NCBI RefSeq assembly: GCF_003202435.1
Contig: NZ_QJHK01000004.1
Span: 62,001 to 126,000 of the forward strand
DNA from: Flavobacterium cheongpyeongense
Lineage (GTDB): Bacteria; Bacteroidota; Bacteroidia; Flavobacteriales; Flavobacteriaceae
DNA: 64,000 nt
Direction of reading: 5' to 3'
Below the pieces are notes generated by a model. It was not told the origin of the DNA. It searched no databases and saw only the letters and a list, made by a program, of their open reading frames with translations. A program made the position numbers and the translations under genes. This document shows positions 51,569-59,310 of this stretch, one piece after another (within the stretch, counting starts at the first letter, position 1; every line of letters starts with the position of its first letter).

Positions 51569-51576
51569 TAAATTTG
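51569..51576 (+). promoter_or_regulatory. etfB -7 box
   Basis: TAAATTTG fits TAnnTTTG, 33 bases before the etfB ATG; no clear -33 element. Confidence 0.45.
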
Positions 51577-51609
51577 TAAAAGCATATTATAAATTCAAAA
51601 TATATACTT

Positions 51610-52356
51610 ATGAAAATATTAGTTTGCATCAGCCATGTGCCTGATACTACTTCAAAAATTAACTTTTCCAACGGTGATTCAGAATTTGACACCAATGGTG
51701 TACAATATGTAATTAATCCTAACGACGAATTTGGTTTAACAAGAGCAATTTGGTTTCAGGAGCAACAAGGCGCAAATGTGACTGTTGTAAACGTGGGAGG
51801 TCCGGATACTGAGCCAACTTTACGCAAAGCTTTGGCAATTGGTGCCAACGAAGCAATTCGTGTAAACGCTAACCCTACTGATGGTTTTTTTGTTGCAAAA
51901 CAATTGGCTGAAGTAATCAAAAATGGTGGTTACGACCTTGTAATTGCCGGAAAAGAATCTTTGGATTATAATGGCGGAATGGTTCCCGGAATGATTGCCG
52001 GAATTTTAGGTTCAAACTTTTTAAATTCCTGTACAGCAATTACTGTTGAAGGGAATAATGTAAATGCTGTTCGCGAAATTGATGGTGGAAAGGAAACTGT
52101 AAATACTACACTTCCTTTGATTATTGGTGGACAAAAAGGACTTGTTGAAGAAAAAGATTTACGTATTCCAAATATGAGAGGAATCATGACAGCAAGAACT
52201 AAAGCTTTAACTATTCTTGAGCCAGTTGATGCACCTGTAAACACAAAAGCCGTAAAATTTGAAAAACCAGCTCCTAAGTCAGCAGTAAAATTAGTTGCTG
52301 CAGATAACCTGGATGAGTTAATTAATTTATTACACAACGAAGCTAAAGTAATCTAG
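51610..52356 (+). CDS. etfB: Electron transfer flavoprotein, beta subunit
   Basis: The 248-residue subunit binds AMP (or FAD) and passes electrons from acyl-CoA dehydrogenases to the respiratory chain with EtfA. It begins KILVCISHVPDTTSKI and shows AGKESLDYNGGMVPGMIAG near residue 118 and the ETF signature-like VREIDGGKETVNTTLPLII. Gene order etfB-etfA with a 74-base gap is standard. The gap carries 7-base repeats. Confidence 0.95.
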   Translation: MKILVCISHVPDTTSKINFSNGDSEFDTNGVQYVINPNDEFGLTRAIWFQEQQGANVTVVNVGGPDTEPTLRKALAIGANEAIRVNANPTDGFFVAKQLAEVIKNGGYDLVIAGKESLDYNGGMVPGMIAGILGSNFLNSCTAITVEGNNVNAVREIDGGKETVNTTLPLIIGGQKGLVEEKDLRIPNMRGIMTARTKALTILEPVDAPVNTKAVKFEKPAPKSAVKLVAADNLDELINLLHNEAKVI

Positions 52357-52389
52357 TAATCAGTATTCAGTCGCAGTTTTCAGTTTTTT

Positions 52390-52422
52390 AAACCTGAAAA
52401 CTGAAACTTTAAACTTCTAAAC
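52390..52422 (+). repeat. 7-base tandem repeat in the etfA leader
   Basis: Units aaacctg, aaaactg, aaacttt, aaacttc, taaac form a 7-base period that ends 8 bases before the etfA ATG. Confidence 0.7.
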
Positions 52423-52430
52423 AAAAAATT

Positions 52431-53399
52431 ATGTCATTATTAATATACGCAGAATCTGCAGAAGGAAAATTTAAAAAAGTGGCTTTTGAATTAGCTTCAT
52501 ACGCTAAAAAAGTGGCTGAAACTTTAGGAACAACTGTTACTGCTGTAACCGTAAACATCAGTGATGTGAGCGAATTAGCAAAGTACGGAGTTGATAAAAT
52601 CTTAAAAGTAAACAACGATAAATTAGCAGGCTTTACAGCTAAGGCTTACGCCGATGTCATTAAACAAGCCGCTCAAAAAGAAGGTGCCAAAGTAGTATTG
52701 CTTTCTTCAACGACAGACAGTATTTATCTTTCATCATTAGTAGCAGTTGCTTTAGAAGCTGGGTTTGCTTCAAATGTAGTTGGATTACCGGTTAGCACTT
52801 CTCCTTTTCAGGTAAAAAGAAATGCTTTTTCAAACAAAGCTTTTAATATTACAGAAATTAATACAGCTATAAAAGTTCTTGGCCTTGCTAAAAACTCGTA
52901 CGGAATTTTCGAAAATGCCGGATCGGCAACCGAAGAAGATTTTAATCCAACAATTGATGAGAATGACTTTGGCGTAAAAGTAGCATCTGTAGAAAAAGGT
53001 AGCGGAAAAGTTTCTATCGCTGATGCAGATATTGTAGTTTCCGGAGGCAGAGGTTTAAAGGGGCCAGAAAACTGGGGATTAATTGAGAATTTAGCTTCCG
53101 TTTTAGGTGCTGCAACTGCATGTTCAAAACCCGTATCAGATCTAGGCTGGAGGCCTCATAGTGAACACGTGGGACAAACAGGAAAACCGGTTGCAACAAA
53201 CTTATATATTGCAATAGGTATTTCAGGAGCTATCCAGCATATTGCAGGTATCAACTCATCAAAAGTAAAGGTCGTCATTAATAGTGACCCCGAAGCTCCT
53301 TTTTTTAAGGTCGCAGATTATGGAATTGTTGGAGATGCGTTTGATATTGTACCTCAGTTAACAGAGAAATTAAAAGCTTTCAAAGCACAGCATTCTTAA
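52431..53399 (+). CDS. etfA: Electron transfer flavoprotein, alpha subunit
   Basis: The 322-residue FAD-binding partner of EtfB. The C-terminal FAD domain is complete: DIVVSGGRGLKGPENWGLI near residue 201, VGQTGKPVATNLYIAIGISG near residue 247 and NSDPEAPFFKVADYGIVGD near residue 285. It belongs to the same transcript as etfB, ended by the strong terminator at 53421. Confidence 0.95.
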   Translation: MSLLIYAESAEGKFKKVAFELASYAKKVAETLGTTVTAVTVNISDVSELAKYGVDKILKVNNDKLAGFTAKAYADVIKQAAQKEGAKVVLLSSTTDSIYLSSLVAVALEAGFASNVVGLPVSTSPFQVKRNAFSNKAFNITEINTAIKVLGLAKNSYGIFENAGSATEEDFNPTIDENDFGVKVASVEKGSGKVSIADADIVVSGGRGLKGPENWGLIENLASVLGAATACSKPVSDLGWRPHSEHVGQTGKPVATNLYIAIGISGAIQHIAGINSSKVKVVINSDPEAPFFKVADYGIVGDAFDIVPQLTEKLKAFKAQHS

Positions 53400-53420
53400 T
53401 TTAAAATCTATTCAAAATAT

Positions 53421-53470
53421 AGCTGCCTAAAAACAAGATAATTGTATCTTTGTTTTTAGGTAGCTTTTTT
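53421..53470 (+). terminator. etfBA terminator
   Basis: AGCTGCCTAAAAACAA / TTTGTTTTTAGGTAGCT forms a 16-bp stem with minor wobble, followed by TTTTTT. Confidence 0.88.
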
Positions 53471-53530
53471 GTTCCATATTTTTTGATTAAAATTGCACCT
53501 TTATTTTCGAATCAAAAAAACATTAAAATA

Positions 53531-53555
53531 TGGGGTTAAAACCCAGTTTTACAAA
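53531..53555 (+). repeat. Partial copy of the intergenic repeat seen at 1282 and 2012
   Basis: GGGTTAAAACCC followed by AGTTTTACAAA matches the second hairpin plus CTACAAA of the double-hairpin repeat in the same orientation. It ends 6 bases before the nuclease gene. Confidence 0.45.
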
Positions 53556-53560
53556 CATAT

Positions 53561-54184
53561 ATGAGTCTAGTAAAATTATCCATTAAGGGAATATCATACA
53601 GTCAAACTCAAAATGGCGCTTATGCCTTAATTTTGAATGAAGTAGATGGCGAAAGAAAACTACCTATTGTTATCGGTGCTTTTGAAGCCCAATCGATTGC
53701 AATTGCTTTAGAAAAAGAGATTAAACCTCCACGCCCATTAACACACGATTTATTCAAAAACTTCGCCGAAAGATTTGATATTGTTGTAAAGCAAGTAATC
53801 ATTCACAAGCTTGTCGATGGTGTATTTTATTCAAGTCTAATTTGCGAAAGAGATAAAATAGAAGAAATTATAGATGCAAGGACATCTGACGCAATTGCCT
53901 TAGCATTACGTTTCAGTGCTCCTATTTTTACTTATAAAAACATTTTAGATAAAGCCGGAATTTATTTAAAATCTAATACCGCTGAAACTGATGCGGGATC
54001 ACAGGAAATCGACGATGTACTTTCTAATCCGGAAACCTTTGGACACGAAGAAGAAACAAACCAGTCCGGGGATGTATATGCCAAACATAGTTTACAAGAG
54101 TTAAACGAACTTTTAGATCAGGCAGTTTCTCAGGAAGATTATGAAAAAGCAGCTAAAATCAGAGACGAAATCTCTAGAAGATAA
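53561..54184 (+). CDS. Bifunctional nuclease-domain protein with UVR motif
   Basis: The 207-residue protein has a BFN domain (residues about 3-130: GERKLPIVIGAFEAQSIAIAL, RTSDAIALALRFSAPIF) and a UVR motif at the C-terminus (NELLDQAVSQEDYEKAAKIR). The BFN family has reported DNase/RNase activity, and UVR motifs occur in UvrB/UvrC and ClpC-linked proteins. It precedes thyA by 85 bases with no terminator. Physiological role is not clear. Confidence 0.88.
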   Translation: MSLVKLSIKGISYSQTQNGAYALILNEVDGERKLPIVIGAFEAQSIAIALEKEIKPPRPLTHDLFKNFAERFDIVVKQVIIHKLVDGVFYSSLICERDKIEEIIDARTSDAIALALRFSAPIFTYKNILDKAGIYLKSNTAETDAGSQEIDDVLSNPETFGHEEETNQSGDVYAKHSLQELNELLDQAVSQEDYEKAAKIRDEISRR

Positions 54185-54266
54185 ATTTAATGGTTAATCG
54201 TTAAACCGTTTATTCGTTAAATAGACTAAACAAATCCACGATTAAGCAATTAAACGATTAAACAAA
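54185..54266 (+). repeat. 7-8-base imperfect tandem repeat in the thyA leader
   Basis: Units of gttaatc, gttaaacc, gtttattc, gttaaata change to attaagca, attaaacg, attaaaca just before the thyA ATG. This is the same kind of low-complexity leader as before cysN, cysD, metZ, etfA and accD. Confidence 0.55.
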
Positions 54267-54268
54267 TT

Positions 54269-55120
54269 ATGAAACAATACTTAGATTTAGTACAGCATGT
54301 TTTAGAAAACGGCAATCAAAAAGGAGACCGAACGGGTACCGGAACAAAAAGCGTTTTCGGTTACCAGATGCGTTTTGATTTAAGTGAAGGTTTTCCAATG
54401 GTTACAACCAAAAAACTACATTTAAAATCCATCATCTACGAATTGCTTTGGTTTTTAAAAGGCGATACCAACATCAAATATCTTCAGGAAAATGGAGTGA
54501 AAATCTGGGATGCCTGGGCAGATTCTAATGGTGATTTAGGCCCTGTTTACGGACACCAGTGGCGCAATTGGAATAATGAAGAAATTGATCAGATTTCGGA
54601 ATTAATTACAGAATTAAAAACAAATCCGAATAGCCGAAGAATGCTCGTTTCTGCCTGGAATCCTTCGGTTTTGCCTGATACAAAAAAAACATTTGAAGAA
54701 AACGTAGCCAACAATAAGGCAGCCTTACCTCCATGCCATGCTTTTTTTCAATTTTATGTTTCGAGCCCTGATTCTGAAAAAGGGGAAACAAAAGGAAAGC
54801 TTTCTTGTCAGTTATACCAGCGAAGTGCTGATATTTTTTTAGGAGTTCCTTTCAATATTGCATCATACGCTTTATTAACTATGATGATCGCACAAGTTTG
54901 CGATTTAGAATATGGTGAATTCATCCACACTTTTGGTGATGCACACATTTACAACAATCATTTTGAGCAATTGGAACTGCAATTGACACGAAAACCTAAA
55001 CCATTACCAAAAATGATTTTAAATCCTGAGATTAAAAACATTTTCGATTTTGACTATGATGACTTTACACTGCTGAATTACGAACCTCATGCCGGGATAA
55101 AAGGAAGTGTTGCTGTATAA
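54269..55120 (+). CDS. thyA: Thymidylate synthase
   Basis: The 283-residue enzyme methylates dUMP using methylene-tetrahydrofolate. Key parts are [20 protein letters not shown] at the start, [22 protein letters not shown], the catalytic Cys in [12 protein letters not shown] near residue 157, and [18 protein letters not shown]. It is longer than E. coli ThyA by about 19 residues through small insertions ([16 protein letters not shown] and [11 protein letters not shown]). folA lies 1 kb downstream, so both steps of the thymidylate cycle are local. Confidence 0.97.
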   Translation: MKQYLDLVQHVLENGNQKGDRTGTGTKSVFGYQMRFDLSEGFPMVTTKKLHLKSIIYELLWFLKGDTNIKYLQENGVKIWDAWADSNGDLGPVYGHQWRNWNNEEIDQISELITELKTNPNSRRMLVSAWNPSVLPDTKKTFEENVANNKAALPPCHAFFQFYVSSPDSEKGETKGKLSCQLYQRSADIFLGVPFNIASYALLTMMIAQVCDLEYGEFIHTFGDAHIYNNHFEQLELQLTRKPKPLPKMILNPEIKNIFDFDYDDFTLLNYEPHAGIKGSVAV

Positions 55121-55128
55121 AAATATAA

Positions 55129-55156
55129 AAAATCCGCTTTGATTAGCGGATTTTTT
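55129..55156. terminator. Terminator between thyA and the glycogen-binding-domain gene
   Basis: AAATCCGCT / AGCGGATTT with a 6-base loop and A/T runs; convergent genes. Confidence 0.85.
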
Positions 55157-55451
55157 ATACAACTAAAACACTATTTTCACTTCCTGCAAAATCATTCCAT
55201 TTGTAAGAATCTGCTTCCGGATCATTAACATAAAGTCCATCAACTACATACTTAAACTCGTAAATAGCATCTTTTACTAAATCGTAAGTAGCTTTAAAAG
55301 TTCCATTTTTTAGTTTATTTAAGGTTCCTTCTTCTATGTTCCAGTTATTAAAATCTCCAACTACAGCGACAGAATTAGCATCTTTCGCTTCAATTGCAAA
55401 TGTTACTTTACAAACTGGTTTCGTTTTTACAAATTGCTTTTTTAAAGACAT
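55155..55451 (-). CDS. Small isoamylase-N (CBM48/AMPK glycogen-binding) domain protein
   Basis: The 98-residue protein consists of a single early-set glycogen-binding domain: KVTFAIEAKDANSVAVVGDFN followed by NWNIEEGTL and YEFKYVVDGLYVNDPEAD. The start MSLKKQFVKTKPVCK is preferred; 19 codons upstream in frame look non-coding. No catalytic domain is attached, so it may act as an adaptor or carbohydrate sensor. Confidence 0.85.
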   Translation of the reverse strand: MSLKKQFVKTKPVCKVTFAIEAKDANSVAVVGDFNNWNIEEGTLNKLKNGTFKATYDLVKDAIYEFKYVVDGLYVNDPEADSYKWNDFAGSENSVLVV

Positions 55452-55689
55452 AACTGTTTCGTTTTTAGATTTATATCTCAAAGTTCGCAAATTCATTTGA
55501 GTAAACAATACGTTACAACATGATTTGTGATTATGACAATTAGAGACGTTATTTTTACAACATCCTTAATTTAAAGTCTTTAAATTCATTAATTCGGATT
55601 TACAGCCCATTTTAAAACAAATATTATTTATTCTAAATAGTGAATTTTGGAAATAAATTATAACTTTATAATCTTATTTTGAATCAATT

Positions 55690-56034
55690 ATGAAAAAAGA
55701 AGTACATGAACAATATGAGTACGCACGTAAAAGAATCAGACAAAAAAAAACATTGTATTTTCATTTTGTGCTTTTTTCGTTAGGAAGTTTATTTTTATTT
55801 GTTGCTAATAGATTTTTTGGTTTTAGTATTGGAACAGAACAAAATTGGTGCGTCTGGATCATTACCGTATGGTTTTTTATCTTTATTTTGCACTTCATAA
55901 AAATTTACATTACCGATAGGTTTATGAATAAAAAATGGGAAAGAGAGCAGATTGACCGATTGATTGCTCTTCAGCAAAAGAGAATCAGTCAATTAGAATC
56001 TTCAATGAATGACCATCCTGAAAATAAAATTTAG
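55690..56034 (+). CDS. 2TM domain protein
   Basis: The 114-residue protein has the N-terminal EQYEYARKRIRQKKTLYFHF and two membrane helices (LFSLGSLFLFVANRFFGF and CVWIITVWFFIFILHFIKIY) followed by FMNKKWEREQIDRLI. This matches the Bacteroidota 2TM domain, also found attached to LytS-type sensors. It is 12 bases upstream of folA, so likely co-transcribed. Function unknown. Confidence 0.85.
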   Translation: MKKEVHEQYEYARKRIRQKKTLYFHFVLFSLGSLFLFVANRFFGFSIGTEQNWCVWIITVWFFIFILHFIKIYITDRFMNKKWEREQIDRLIALQQKRISQLESSMNDHPENKI

Positions 56035-56046
56035 TTTTAGTACACT

Positions 56047-56529
56047 ATGCTTATAATGATAGCGGCTGTTGCCGAAAACAATGCCTTGGGAAAAAAAAAT
56101 AAATTAGTCTGGCATCTCCCAAATGACTTTAAAAGATTCAAATCTCTTACTTCCAATCACCACATTATAATGGGGAGAAAAACTTTCGAAAGTTTTCCAA
56201 AACCACTACCTAACAGAACACATATTGTAATATCCCGACAGGAAAATTATAACCCTGGAGGCTGTATAGTTGTTGACAGTATCGAAAAAGCCATTGCAAT
56301 ATGTCCCGAAAACGAAGATTCGTACATTATAGGAGGGGGCGAAATTTACACTTTAGGATTACAGTATGCAGATATAATTGAGATAACCCGGGTACACCAC
56401 ACTTTTGAAGCTGATGCCTTTTTTCCTGAAATTAACGAAAAGGAATGGCAATTGGTAGAATCTGAAGCAAATTTTAGAGACGAAACCCATCTTTATGATT
56501 ATACCTACGAAACATACATTAAAAAATAA
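56047..56529 (+). CDS. folA: Dihydrofolate reductase
   Basis: The 160-residue enzyme regenerates tetrahydrofolate with NADPH. Motifs: AAVAENNALGKKNKLVWHLP at the start with the WHLP substrate loop, the active-site Asp in NDFKRFK, GRKTFESFPKPLPNR, and YIIGGGEIYTLGL with the cofactor-binding GG. Translation starts 12 bases after the 2TM gene. It complements thyA. Confidence 0.96.
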   Translation: MLIMIAAVAENNALGKKNKLVWHLPNDFKRFKSLTSNHHIIMGRKTFESFPKPLPNRTHIVISRQENYNPGGCIVVDSIEKAIAICPENEDSYIIGGGEIYTLGLQYADIIEITRVHHTFEADAFFPEINEKEWQLVESEANFRDETHLYDYTYETYIKK

Positions 56530-56563
56530 AAAAACATCCTCAATTGCTTGAGGATGTTTTTAT
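56530..56563. terminator. folA terminator
   Basis: AAAACATCCTCAA / TTGAGGATGTTTTT with a 3-base loop, 2 bases past the stop; also serves the convergent small membrane-protein gene. Confidence 0.85.
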
Positions 56564-56588
56564 TTAAATCAATGAATAGAGCAATGAC

Positions 56589-56906
56589 CTACTCCAGAAA
56601 CAGTATTTGATAACATAAAATAAAAATTACAAATATTAAAAATATCCCTGAAAGGAATATAATAACATTTGATATTTTTTGAGAGTACATCTCAAAAAAA
56701 CCCTTAATACCAAATACCACGAAGGTACTAAAGGCAAAGAAAATTAAAATTTCCAAAAACAAATTTAATCCTAAGAACGTATTTTGCGCTTTAAATATAA
56801 TACTGCTCTCAAAAACAGTACTTTCAAAACAGCTTACAAGAACAAACGAAATGCCAAGCGCAACGAGCACCCATTTGATTTGGGTCATTGTATCTCTATT
56901 AATCAT
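56589..56906 (-). CDS. Small membrane protein of unknown function
   Basis: About 105 residues with three hydrophobic segments (WVLVALGISFVLVSCF, FLEILIFFAFSTFVVFGI, and FLSGIFLIFVIFILCYQIL). The start could be at 56906 (MINRD) or 56888 (MTQIK); upstream in-frame codons look non-coding. No recognised domain. It is transcribed towards folA. Confidence 0.55.
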   Translation of the reverse strand: MINRDTMTQIKWVLVALGISFVLVSCFESTVFESSIIFKAQNTFLGLNLFLEILIFFAFSTFVVFGIKGFFEMYSQKISNVIIFLSGIFLIFVIFILCYQILFLE

Positions 56907-57043
56907 TGAAAAAATATTAACATTTTTACAGTTGCTAAATTCACCAATAAATACTTCATCTACAATACCCACTTTTAGTGATTTTACAAAAAAATATTTT
57001 CAATGTTTAAAAAAGATTTTTCTATCCTGATTAAGAAACACAA

Positions 57044-57072
57044 TTGCAGTTAAATACTTTATGTTATATTTG
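57044..57072 (+). promoter_or_regulatory. menG/ubiE promoter
   Basis: TTG, an 18-base spacer and TATATTTG (57065-57072) match the Bacteroidota consensus, 14 bases before the start codon. Confidence 0.6.
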
Positions 57073-57086
57073 CGTAAATAAAAAAA

Positions 57087-57818
57087 ATGTCTGAAAAAAT
57101 AACTCCGTACAAAAATTCAACATTGGGCAAAAAAGAACAAGTTGCACAAATGTTTGACACTATATCAGGAAACTACGATAATTTAAATCGTGTAATTTCG
57201 TTTGGAATAGATATAAAATGGCGTAAAAAAGTTTTAAAAATAGTTTCTGGTTCAAGACCAAAAACCATACTTGACATTGCTACCGGAACCGGGGATCTGG
57301 CTATTTTAATGGCCCAAAGTAATGCAGAAAAAATTATTGGTTTAGACATTTCTGCCGGAATGCTTGAAGTAGGGATAAAAAAAATAGAAGAAAAAAAACT
57401 TTCAAACAGAATTGAATTAATATTAGGCGATTCTGAAAACATGCCTTTTGAAGATAATTATTTTGACGCCATCACAGTTGGATTTGGAGTCAGAAACTTT
57501 GAGAACTTAGAAAAAGGTTTTGCTGAAATTTTAAGAGTCTTAAAACCCAACGGGGTATTTGTAATTCTCGAAACTTCAGTTCCGGATAAAACCCCCTATA
57601 AACAAGGATATCGTTTTTATAGTAAAAATATACTTCCAATTATCGGAAAATTATTTTCTAAAGACAATTCAGCTTATGGGTATTTATCAGAATCTGCCGC
57701 CGCTTTTCCTTATGGAGAAGCCCTGAACAATATTTTGAGAAAAATTGGGTTTATAGATGTTGTGGCAATGCCGCAAACTTTTGGAGTTGCAACCCTATAT
57801 TCTGCTTCTAAAAAATAG
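57087..57818 (+). CDS. ubiE: Demethylmenaquinone methyltransferase (UbiE/MenG)
   Basis: The 243-residue class-I methyltransferase makes menaquinone by methylation of demethylmenaquinone with SAM. Motif I is [16 protein letters not shown] near residue 65, and the family signature [19 protein letters not shown] lies at residues 30-48. [26 protein letters not shown] is the other typical block. In this phylum menaquinone is the quinone, so the MenG reaction is expected. The porT gene starts one base after its stop codon. Confidence 0.94.
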   Translation: MSEKITPYKNSTLGKKEQVAQMFDTISGNYDNLNRVISFGIDIKWRKKVLKIVSGSRPKTILDIATGTGDLAILMAQSNAEKIIGLDISAGMLEVGIKKIEEKKLSNRIELILGDSENMPFEDNYFDAITVGFGVRNFENLEKGFAEILRVLKPNGVFVILETSVPDKTPYKQGYRFYSKNILPIIGKLFSKDNSAYGYLSESAAAFPYGEALNNILRKIGFIDVVAMPQTFGVATLYSASKK

Positions 57819-57819
57819 T

Positions 57820-58533
57820 ATGAAAAAAACTGTAGCCTTAATTTTATTAGTATTATCAACACAAGGATATTCTCAATTTGCTAAGAGCATTTTTAGCAAA
57901 GATCCTATTATTAATCTGGAAAACTGGCAAAAACAGCGGCTATACTTTGGGTATTATCTGGGTTTTAACAGCTTTGATTTTAAATTTGACTATAAAGAAG
58001 TCGTTGATCAGGATATTCAGGTAAAAAAAACTACCGGATTTAATGTTGGAGTAGTAGCTGATTTAAGGCTGTATGAATATATCAATTTACGTTTTGAACC
58101 AGGTTTATACTACACAAAACGAGATTTACATTTTTCAGGAATAGGAGATTCAGAAAACGATTATTTAAGAGAGGTAAACAGTACTTATATTCATTTTCCA
58201 TTACTATTGAAATTTTCGGCTTTGCGTACGGGAAACATACGTCCTTATTTAACAGGGGGACTTTCTACCACCTTGAATTTATCCAGTAATTCAAAATCTA
58301 AGGATGACAATTTTGAAGGTACATTTAGAGCTAAATCATGGAGTTCCGCTTATGAAATTGGTTTTGGTATCGATATTTTCTCTGAATACTTTATTTTTTC
58401 GCCATCTATCAGGGGCATGTTTGGAATAACCGATGAATTAATTCGGGATAATCCAGGACAACCTAGTCCATGGACAGACAATATAGACTCTATGAAATCG
58501 AGAGCAATTTTAATAAATTTTACTTTTCATTAA
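57820..58533 (+). CDS. porT: PorT-family outer-membrane protein (type IX secretion)
   Basis: The 237-residue protein has a signal peptide (KKTVALILLVLSTQGYSQ) and an eight-strand-type barrel pattern (YFGYYLGFNSFDFKF, INLRFEPGLYYTKRDLHFSG, RPYLTGGLSTTLNLSS) with C-terminal RAILINFTFH. Order ubiE-porT is conserved in Bacteroidota. PorT is required for type IX secretion and gliding in studied members. The start at 57820 is chosen for the signal peptide; the frame is open 21 codons further, inside ubiE. Confidence 0.9.
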   Translation: MKKTVALILLVLSTQGYSQFAKSIFSKDPIINLENWQKQRLYFGYYLGFNSFDFKFDYKEVVDQDIQVKKTTGFNVGVVADLRLYEYINLRFEPGLYYTKRDLHFSGIGDSENDYLREVNSTYIHFPLLLKFSALRTGNIRPYLTGGLSTTLNLSSNSKSKDDNFEGTFRAKSWSSAYEIGFGIDIFSEYFIFSPSIRGMFGITDELIRDNPGQPSPWTDNIDSMKSRAILINFTFH

Positions 58534-58542
58534 AACAAAAAC

Positions 58543-59271
58543 TTAACTATTACGTTTAAACTCACTAAGAACAATAGCAGTGGCGGTTGCTACATTTAAG
58601 CTTTCGGTTTTTTGTAGCGAACCAAATCGGGGAATTGTGAGTCGGCTTGTTACTATTTTTTCAATCTCTGCTGAAATACCATTGGCTTCATTACCCATAA
58701 TAATGATTCCGTTTTGCGGCAATACAGATTGATAAATGTTCGCACCATTCATAAAGGTCCCAAATACAGGCAATTTTGTGTTTGTTATAAAAGATTTCAA
58801 ATCAACATAATTTACATTTACTCTTGCAATAGATCCCATTGTAGCCTGAACTACTTTTGGGTTGTAAATATCGACAGTTTCTTTTGAGCAAATAATTTGC
58901 TGAATACCAAACCAATCGCATAGCCTTAAAATAGTTCCTAAATTTCCCGGATCCCGTATATCATCCAAAGCTAAAATTAAGCCTGAGCCAATTACGGAAT
59001 TTTCGACAGGGATTTTAAATACAGCTAAACATGTATTTGGAGTTGACAAAGCACTTATTTTTTTAAGTTCTTGTTCTGTTATAGCCATACGTTTTGAAAA
59101 TTCAACCTTTTCAAAATCATTTTGCGTAGTGAACAAATATTCTAATTCAAAATTGGACTGCAACAATTCCTGAATTACTTTTATTCCTTCGGCAAAAAAT
59201 AATTGATTAGCAAAACGTTGCTTTTTTTGATGTAAACCTGTTATAAGTTTTATTTGGTTTTTACTAATCAT
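58543..59271 (-). CDS. TrmH/SpoU-family RNA 2'-O-methyltransferase
   Basis: The 242-residue protein has an N-terminal substrate-binding domain (LITGLHQKKQRFANQLFFAEG) and the knotted SPOUT domain: LALDDIRDPGNLGTILRLCD near residue 103, IIMGNEANGIS near 190, IPRFGSLQKTESLNVATAT near 211. It would methylate ribose in rRNA or tRNA using SAM; which site is not evident. Divergent from the tamL-type gene. Confidence 0.93.
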   Translation of the reverse strand: MISKNQIKLITGLHQKKQRFANQLFFAEGIKVIQELLQSNFELEYLFTTQNDFEKVEFSKRMAITEQELKKISALSTPNTCLAVFKIPVENSVIGSGLILALDDIRDPGNLGTILRLCDWFGIQQIICSKETVDIYNPKVVQATMGSIARVNVNYVDLKSFITNTKLPVFGTFMNGANIYQSVLPQNGIIIMGNEANGISAEIEKIVTSRLTIPRFGSLQKTESLNVATATAIVLSEFKRNS

Positions 59272-59310
59272 AAAATATAATGTACTTTTGAATTAAATAT
59301 TTAAAAACAC

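Noticed and set aside
54185..54266. CRISPR-like array before thyA
   Set aside because: The units are 7-8 bases long and degenerate, without spacers of constant length; no cas genes are present.
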